Assembly (NCBI GenBank): GCA_963680875.1
Contig: OY804589.1
Location: 1,736,001-1,800,000 of the forward strand
DNA length: 64,000 bases
DNA from: Bathymodiolus brooksi
Taxonomy: Eukaryota; Mollusca; Bivalvia; Mytilida; Modiolidae
Direction of reading: 5' to 3'
In this document: positions 56,571-64,000 of the stretch, piece by piece
How the letters are laid out: every line of letters starts with the position of its first letter
Position numbering within the stretch: position 1 is the first letter of the stretch
Notes under the pieces: model-generated
Database searches by the model: none
What the model was told of the DNA's origin: nothing
The model's input: only the letters and a program-made list of their open reading frames with translations
Made by a program: the position numbers and the translations under genes

Positions 56571-57222
56571 CGTTAAGTGACAACCAAGAATGGACAATAC
56601 AGAGACAATGTAATCATAAACGTTAAGTGACAACCAAGAATGGACAATACAGAGACAATGTAATCATAAACGTTAAGTGACAACCAAGAATGGACAATAC
56701 AGAGACAATGTAAACATAAACGTTAAGTGACAACCAAGAATGGACAATACAGAGACAATGTAAACATAAACGTTAAGGGACAACCAAGAATGGACAATAC
56801 AGAGACAATGTAAACATAAACGTTAAGGGACAACCAAGAATGGACAATACAGAGACAATGTAAACATAAACGTTCAGTGACAACCAAGAATGGACAATAC
56901 AGAGACAATGTAAGCATAAACGTTCAGTGACAACCAAGAATGGACAATACAGAGGCAATGTAAACATAAACGTTAAGTGATAACAAAGAATGGACAATAC
57001 AGAGACAATGTAAACATAAACGTTAAGTGACAACCAAGAATGTACAATACAGAGACAATGTAAACATAAACGTTAAGTGACAACCAAGAATGGACAATAC
57101 AGAGACAATGTAATCATAAACGTTAAGTGACAACCAAGAATGGACAATACAGAGACAATGTAAACATAAACGTTAAGGGACAACCAAGAATGGACAATAC
57201 AGAGACAATGTAAACATAAACG
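56223..57222. repeat. 10-monomer tandem duplication (period 500 bp)
   Basis: GTGAC, GGGAC, GGGAC, GTTCAG with AAGCAT, GTTCAG with AGAGGCAATG, GATAACAAAG, AATGTAC and AATCAT run from 56223 and again from 56723. The AGAGGCAATG change (near 56454 and 56954) is shared by both and by no neighbouring copy of the word. Confidence 0.9.
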
Positions 57223-58691
57223 TTAAGTGACAACCAAGAATGGACAATACAGAGACAATGTAAACATAAACGTTAAGGGACAACCAAGAATGGACAATAC
57301 AGAGACAATGTAAACATAAACGTTAAGGGACAACCAAGAATGGACAATACAGAGACAATGTAAACATAAACGTTAAGTGATAACCAAGAATGGACAATAC
57401 AGAGACAATGTAAACATAAACGTTAAGTGACAACCAAGAATGTACAATACAGAGACAATGTAAACATAAACGTTAAGTGACAACCAAGAATGGACAATAC
57501 AGAGACAATGTAAACATAAACGTTCAGTGACAACCAAGAATGGACAATACAGAGACAATGTAAACATAAACGTAAAGTGGCAACCAAGAATGGATAATAC
57601 AGAGACAATGTAAACATAAACGTTAAGGGACAACCTAGAATGGACAATACAGAGACAATGTAAACATAAACGTTAAGTGATAACCAAGAATGGACAATAC
57701 AGAGACAATGTAAGCATAAACGTTCAGTGACAACCAAGAATGGACAATACAGAGACAATGTAAACATAAACGTTAAGTGACAACCAGGAATGGACAATAG
57801 AGAGACAATGTAAACATAAACGTTCAGTGACAATCAAGAATGGACAATACAGAGACAATGTAAACATAAACGTTAAGTGACGACCAAGAATGGACAATAC
57901 AGAGACAATGTAAACATAAACGTTAAGGGACAACCAAGAATGGACAATACAGAGACAATGTAAACATAAACGTTAAGTGACAACCAAGAATGGACAATAC
58001 AGAGACAATGTAAACATAAACGTTAAGGGACAACCAAGAATGGACAATACAGAGACAATGTAAACATAAACGTTAAGGGACAACCAAGAATGGACAATAC
58101 AGAGACAATGTAAACATAAACGTTCAGTGACAACCAAGAATGGACAATACAGAGACAATGTAAACATAAACGTTAAGTGACAACCAAGAATGGACAATAC
58201 AGAGACAATGTAAACATAAACGTTAAGTGACAACCAAGAATGGACAATACAGAGACAATGTAAACATAAACGTTAAGTGATAACCAAGAATGGACAATAC
58301 AGAGACAATGTAAACATAAACGTTAAGAGACAACCAAAAATGGACAATACAGAGACAATGTAAACATAAACGTTAAGTGACAACCAAGAATGGACAATAC
58401 AGAGACAATGTAATCATAAACGTTAAGTGACAACCAAGAATGGACAATACAGAGACAATGTAAACATAAACGTTAAGTGACAACCAAGAATGGACAATAC
58501 AGAGACAATGTAAACATAAACGTTAAGTGACAACCAAGAATGGACAATACAGAGACAATGTAAACATAAACGTTAAGTGATAACCAAGAATGGACAATAC
58601 AGAGACAATGTAAACATAAACGTTCAGTGACAACCAAGAATGGACAATACAGAGACAATGTAAGCATAAACGTTAAGTGACAACCAAGAAT

Positions 58692-58699
58692 GGGTATAC
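58692..58699 (+). other. Deletion marker GGGTATAC (copy 13 of 16)
   Basis: 5,297 bp after the copy at 53395. Confidence 0.95.
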
Positions 58700-59290
58700 A
58701 GAGACAATGTAAACATAAACGTTAAGTGATAACCAAGAATGGACAATACAGAGACAATGTAATCATAAACGTTAAGTGACAACCAAGAATGGACAATACA
58801 GAGACAATGTAAACATAAACGTTAAGGGACAACCAAGAATGGACAATACAGAGACAATGTAAACATAAACGTTAAGTGACAACCAAGAATGGACAATACA
58901 GAGACAATGTAAACATAAACGTTAAGTGGCAGCCAAGAATGGACAATACAGAGACAATGTAAACATAAACGTTAAGTGGCAACCAAGAATGGACAATACA
59001 GAGACAATGTAATCATAAACGTTAAGTGACAACCAAGAATGGACAATACAGAGACAATGTAAACATAAACGTTAAGTGACAACCAAGAATGGACAATACA
59101 GAGACAATGTAAACATAAACGTTAAGTGACAACCAAGAATGGACAATACAGAGACAATGTAAACATAAACGTTAAGTGATAACCAAGAATGGACAATACA
59201 GAGACAATGTAAATATAAACGTTCAGTGACAACCAAGAATGGACAATACAGAGACAATGTAAGCATAAACGTTAAGTGACAACCAGGAAT

Positions 59291-59347
59291 GGGTATACAG
59301 AGACAATGTAAGCATAAACGTTAAGTGACAACCAAGAATGGGTATAC
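59291..59347 (+). other. Adjacent GGGTATAC monomers (copies 14 and 15 of 16)
   Basis: Third occurrence of the doublet, offset 5,297 bp. Confidence 0.95.
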
Positions 59348-61419
59348 AGAGACAATGTAAACATAAACGTTAAGTGATAACCAAGAATGGACAATACAGA
59401 GACAATGTAATCATAAACGTTAAGTGACAACCAAGAATGGACAATACAGAGACAATGTAAACATAAACGTTAAGGGACAACCAAGAATGGACAATACAGA
59501 GACAATGTAAACATAAACGTTAAGTGACAACCAAGAATGGACAATACAGAGACAATGTAAACATAAACGTTAAGTGGCAGCCAAGAATGGACAATACAGA
59601 GACAATGTAAACATAAACGTTAAGTGGCAACCAAGAATGGACAATACAGAGACAATGTAAACATAAACGTTAAGTGACAACCAAGAATGGACAATACAGA
59701 GACAATGTAAACATAAACGTTAAGTGGCAACCAAGAATGGACAATACAGAGACAATGTAAACATAAACGTTAAGTGACAACCAAGAATGGACAATACAGA
59801 GACAATGTAAGCATAAACGTTAAGTGGCAACCAAGAATGGACAATACAGAGACAATGTAAACATAAACGTTAAGTGGCAGCCAAGAATGGACAATACAGA
59901 GACAATGTAAACATAAACGTTAAGTGACAACCAAGAATGGACAATACAGAGACAATGTAAACATAAACGTTAAGGGACAACCAAGAATGGACAATACAGA
60001 GACAATGTAAACATAAACGTTAAGTGACAACCAAGAATGGACAATACAGAGACAATGTAAACATAAACGTTAAGGGACAACCAAGAATGGACAATACAGA
60101 GACAATGTAAACATAAACGTTCAGTGACAACCAAGAATGGACAATACAGAGACAATGTAAACATAAATGTTAAGGGACAACCAAGAATGGACAATACAGA
60201 GACAATGTAAACATAAACGTTAAGTGACAACCAAGAATGGACAATACAGAGACAATGTAAACATAAACGTTAAGTGACAACCAAGAATGGACAATACAGA
60301 GACAATGTAATCATAAACGTTAAGTGACAACCAAGAATGGACAATACAGAGACAATGTAAACATAAACGTTAAGGGACAACCAAGAATGGACAATACAGA
60401 GACAATGTAAACATAAACTTTCAGTGACAACCAAGAATGGACAATACAGAGACAATGTAAACATAAACGTTAAGGGACAACCAAGAATGGACAATACAGA
60501 GACAATGTAAACATAAACGTTAAGTGACAACCAAGAATGGACAATACAGAGACAATGTAATCATAAACGTTAAGTGACAACCAAGAATGGACAATACAGA
60601 GACAATGTAAACATAAACGTTAAGTGACAACCAAGAATGGACAATACAGAGACAATGTAATCATAAACGTTAAGTGACAACCAAGATTGGACAATACAGA
60701 GACAATGTAAACATAAACGTTAAGTGACAACCAAGAATGGACAATACAGAGACAATGTAAACATAAACGTTAAGTGACAACCAAGAATTGACAATACAGA
60801 GACAATGTAAACATAAACGTTAAGTGATAACCAAGAATGGACAATACAGAGACAATGTAAACATAAACGTTCAGTGACAACCAAGAATGGACAATACAGA
60901 GACAATGTAAGCATAAACGTTCAGTGACAACCAAGAATGGACAATACAGAGACAATGTAAACATAAACGTTAAGTGATAACCAAGAATGGACAATACAGA
61001 GACAATGTAAACATAAACGTTAAGTGACAACCAAGAATGTACAATACAGAGACAATGTAAACATAAACGTTAAGTGACAACCAAGAATGGACAATACAGA
61101 GACAATGTAATCATAAACGTTAAGTGACAACCAAGAATGGACAATACAGAGACAATGTAAACATAAACGTTAAGGGACAACCAAGAATGGACAATACAGA
61201 GACAATGTAAACATAAACGTTAAGTGACAACCAAGAATGGACAATACAGAGACAATGTAAACATAAACGTTAAGGGACAACCAAGAATGGACAATACAGA
61301 GACAATGTAAACATAAACGTTAAGGGACAACCAAGAATGGACAATACAGAGACAATGTAAACATAAACGTTAAGTGATAACCAAGAATGGACAATACAGA
61401 GACAATGTAAACATAAACG

Positions 61420-63350
61420 TTAAGTGACAACCAAGAATGTACAATACAGAGACAATGTAAACATAAACGTTAAGTGACAACCAAGAATGGACAATACAGA
61501 GACAATGTAAACATAAACGTTAAGTGACAACCAAGAATGGACAATACAGAGACAATGTAAACATAAACGTAAAGTGGCAACCAAGAATGGATAATACAGA
61601 GACAATGTAAACATAAACGTTAAGGGACAACCAAGAATGGACAATACAGAGACAATGTAAACATAAACGTTAAGTGACAACCAAGAATGGACAATACAGA
61701 GACAATGTAAGCATAAACGTTAAGTGGCAACCAAGAATGGACAATACAGAGACAATGTAAACATAAACGTTCAGTGACAACCAAGAATGGACAATACAGA
61801 GACAATGTAAACATAAACGTTAAGTGACAACCAAGAATGGACAATAGAGAGACAATGTAAACATAAACATTCAGTGACAATCAAGAATGGACAATACAGA
61901 GACAATGTAAACATAAACGTTAAGTGACAACCAAGAATGGACAATACAGAGACAATGTAAACATAAACGTTAAGGGACAACCAAGAATGGACAATACAGA
62001 GACAATGTAAACATAAACGTTAAGTGACAACCAAGAATGGACAATACAGAGACAATGTAAACATAAACGTTAAGGGACAACCAAGAATGGACAATACAGA
62101 GACAATGTAAACATAAACGTTAAGGGACAACCAAGAATGGACAATACAGAGACAATGTAAACATAAACGTTCAGTGACAACCAAGAATGGACAATACAGA
62201 GACAATGTAAACATAAACGTTAAGTGACAACCAAGAATGGACAATACAGAGACAATGTAAACATAAACGTTAAGTGACAACCAAGAATGGACAATACAGA
62301 GACAATGTAAACATAAACGTTAAGTGATAACCAAGAATGGACAATACAGAGACAATGTAAACATAAACGTTAAGTGACAACCAAGAATGGACAATACAGA
62401 GACAATATAAACATAAACGTTAAGTGACAACCAAGAATGGACAATACAGAGACAATGTAATCATAAACGTTAAGTGACAACCAAGAATGGACAATACAGA
62501 GACAATGTAAACATAAACGTTAAGTGACAACCAAGAATGGACAATACAGAGACAATGTAAACATAAACGTTAAGTGACAACCAAGAATGGACAATACAGA
62601 GACAATGTAAACATAAACGTTAAGTGATAACCAAGAATGGACAATACAGAGACAATGTAAACATAAACGTTCAGTGACAACCAAGAATGGACAATACAGA
62701 GACAATGTAAGCATAAACGTTAAGTGACAACCAAGAATGGGTATACAGAGACAATGTAAACATAAACGTTAAGTGATAACCAAGAATGGACAATACAGAG
62801 ACAATGTAATCATAAACGTTAAGTGACAACCAAGAATGGACAATACAGAGACAATGTAAACATAAACGTTAAGGGACAACCAAGAATGGACAATACAGAG
62901 ACAATGTAAACATAAACGTTAAGTGGCAGCCAAGAATGGACAATACAGAGACAATGTAAACATAAACGTTAAGTGGCAACCAAGAATGGACAATACAGAG
63001 ACAATGTAAACATAAACGTTAAGTGACAACCAAGAATGGACAATACAGAGACAATGTAAACATAAACGTTAAGTGGCAACCAAGAATGGACAATACAGAG
63101 ACAATGTAAACATAAACGTTAAGTGACAACCAAGAATGGACAATACAGAGACAATGTAAGCATAAACGTTAAGTGGCAACCAAGAATGGACAATACAGAG
63201 ACAATGTAAACATAAACGTTAAGTGGCAGCCAAGAATGGACAATACAGAGACAATGTAAACATAAACGTTAAGTGACAACCAAGAATGGACAATACAGAG
63301 ACAATGTAAACATAAACGTTAAGTGACAACCAAGAATGGACAATACAGAG
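61420..63350. repeat. Higher-order unit, copy D, incomplete (offset 4,047 bp)
   Basis: 61771-62740 follows 57724-58693, with GGGTATAC at 62739. The doublet is absent. Instead 62870-63340 follows the GTGGCAGCC, GTGGC, AAGCAT, GTGGCAGCC word of about 59480-59940, with one GTGAC unit missing. The part at 61560-61770 matches the GGGAC, AAGCAT, GTGGC, GTTCAG word of 30389 and 35038 rather than the ACCTAGAATGG version, so this copy is a mosaic. Confidence 0.85.
62739..62746 (+). other. Deletion marker GGGTATAC (copy 16 of 16)
   Basis: 4,047 bp after the copy at 58692 (81 monomers minus three). It is the last register shift in the window. Confidence 0.95.
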
Positions 63351-64000
63351 ACAATGTAAACATAAACATTAATTGGCAACCAAGAATGGACAATACAGAG
63401 ACAATGTAAACATAAACGTTAAGGGACAACCAAGAATGGACAATACAGAAACAATGTAAACATAAACGTTAAGTGACAACCAAGAATGGACAATACAGAG
63501 ACAATGTAAACATAAACGTTAAGTGGCGACCAAGAATGGACAATACAGAGACAATGTAAACATAAACGTTAAGGGACAACCAAGAATGGACAATACAGAG
63601 ACAATGTAAACATAAACGTTAAGGGACAACCAAGAATGGACAATACAGAGACAATGTAAACATAAACGTTCAGTGACAACCAAGAATGGACAATACAGAG
63701 ACAATGTAAACATAAACGTTAATGGAAAACCATGAATGGACAATACAGAGACAATGTAAACATAAACGTTCAGTGACAACCAAGAATGGACAATACAGAG
63801 ACAATGTAAGCATAAACGTTAAGTGACAACCAAGAATGGACAATACAGAGACAATGTAAATATAAACGTTAAGTGACAACCAAGAATGGACAATACAGAG
63901 ACAATGTAAACATAAACGTTAAGGGACAACCAAGAATGGACAATACAGAGACAATGTAAACATAAACGTTAAGTGACAACCAAGAATGGACAATACAGAG
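63351..64000. repeat. Right-edge block with private variants
   Basis: About 13 units carry changes not seen together elsewhere: ATTAATTGGC (63368), CAGAAACAATG (near 63447), GTGGCGACC (near 63523), GTTAATGGAAAACCATG (63718) and AATATAAACG (near 63859). The order of units does not follow any of the large words to its left. The array continues past the window end, where a 33-base partial unit stands. Confidence 0.8.

Larger units (their letters stand above)
57373..61030. repeat. Higher-order unit, copy C (offset 5,297 bp from 52076)
   Basis: It repeats 52076-55733 with markers at 58692, 59291 and 59340, ACCTAGAATGG near 57633 and AATTGAC near 60786. The offset is 106 monomers minus three. The larger spacing than the 3,847-bp step is explained by the 800- and 500-bp tandem expansions between 54.97 and 57.3 kb. 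Private changes include GTGACGACC near 57879, GTTAAGAGAC with CCAAAAATGG near 58325 and CAAGATTGG near 60684. Confidence 0.93.
1..64000 (+). repeat. Satellite DNA array, 50-bp monomer, about 1,280 head-to-tail copies
   Basis: The same 50-base unit fills the window with no interruption and no inversion. Counting register shifts gives 31 small deletions (33 bases in all) and no insertion, so the window holds 1,280 units plus 33 bases of a further one. Most units differ from the consensus at zero to three positions. The common substitutions are at unit positions 4 (A to C), 7 (T to G), 9 (A to G), 10 (C to T) and 43 (A to G or T). Neither end leaves the array. No coding, RNA or mobile sequence is visible. 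Known of such arrays: they usually form heterochromatin. Inferred: a eukaryotic chromosome. I do not recognise the family, so whether it is centromeric, subtelomeric or elsewhere is open. Confidence 0.99.

Noticed and set aside
1..64000. CRISPR array
   Set aside because: The whole 50-bp unit is conserved. There are no unique spacers between short direct repeats and no cas genes.
1..64000. Telomeric repeats
   Set aside because: No short G-rich telomere unit is present at either end or inside.
1..64000. Mobile element or tandem element ends as origin of the array
   Set aside because: There is no terminal inverted repeat, long terminal repeat, poly-A tail or transposase-like frame to support it.

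Overview
The whole 64 kb window is one uninterrupted head-to-tail satellite DNA array with a 50-bp monomer. I see no gene, RNA gene, transposon, CRISPR array, telomere repeat or unique sequence. An exact consensus monomer lies at 101-150. It starts GTTAAGTGAC and ends GTAAACATAAAC. Its composition is A25 C8 G9 T8 (34% GC, half of the + strand is A), and it carries one CpG, at the junction between monomers (AACGTT). Tracking the repeat register from base 1 to the end gives exactly 1,280 units plus a 33-base partial unit. All units point the same way, and the only length changes I found are 31 small deletions totalling 33 bases. Both ends are still inside the array, so its true size is unknown.

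An array this long, regular and gene-free points to eukaryotic heterochromatin (centromeric, pericentromeric, subtelomeric, or a sex or B chromosome). I do not recognise the monomer and cannot name the species or clade. Every open reading frame lies on the minus strand and is a by-product of the repeat. The reverse complement has one stop per monomer (the TTAA of GTTAAG), three monomers make 50 codons, and frames run on only where GTTAAG has become GTTCAG.

Above the monomer there is a nested higher-order structure. Five main monomer types are told apart by bases 4-10: GTTAAGTGAC, GTTCAGTGAC, GTTAAGGGAC, GTTAAGTGGC and GTTAAGTGAT. They are strung into 'words' that are duplicated in register. 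Offsets are whole numbers of monomers minus the deletions they contain: about 250, 349, 400, 500, 600, 749, 800, 950, 1050, 1248, 1399, 1849, 1899, 2148, 2350, 3248, 3847, 4047, 4647, 5297 and 9046 bp.

Layout. (1) 1-5.05 kb: heterogeneous monomers with short shared words. (2) 5.05-12.1 kb: rich in GTGAT units and the private ACATAG variant, with a 37-monomer tandem duplication. (3) 12.05-29 kb: blocks marked by a one-base deletion (GTTAGTGG), a triplicated 1.4-kb unit, a long near-identical duplication 9,046 bp apart, and 950- and 1,248-bp tandem duplications. (4) 29-63.35 kb: the most homogenised part, with successive duplications of about 2.1-5.3 kb carrying the GGGTATAC deletion marker (16 copies) and AAGATGG marker (4 copies). 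(5) 63.35-64 kb: a short block with private mutations. The array looks like the product of repeated recent unequal exchange or amplification, with the youngest and largest units on the right.
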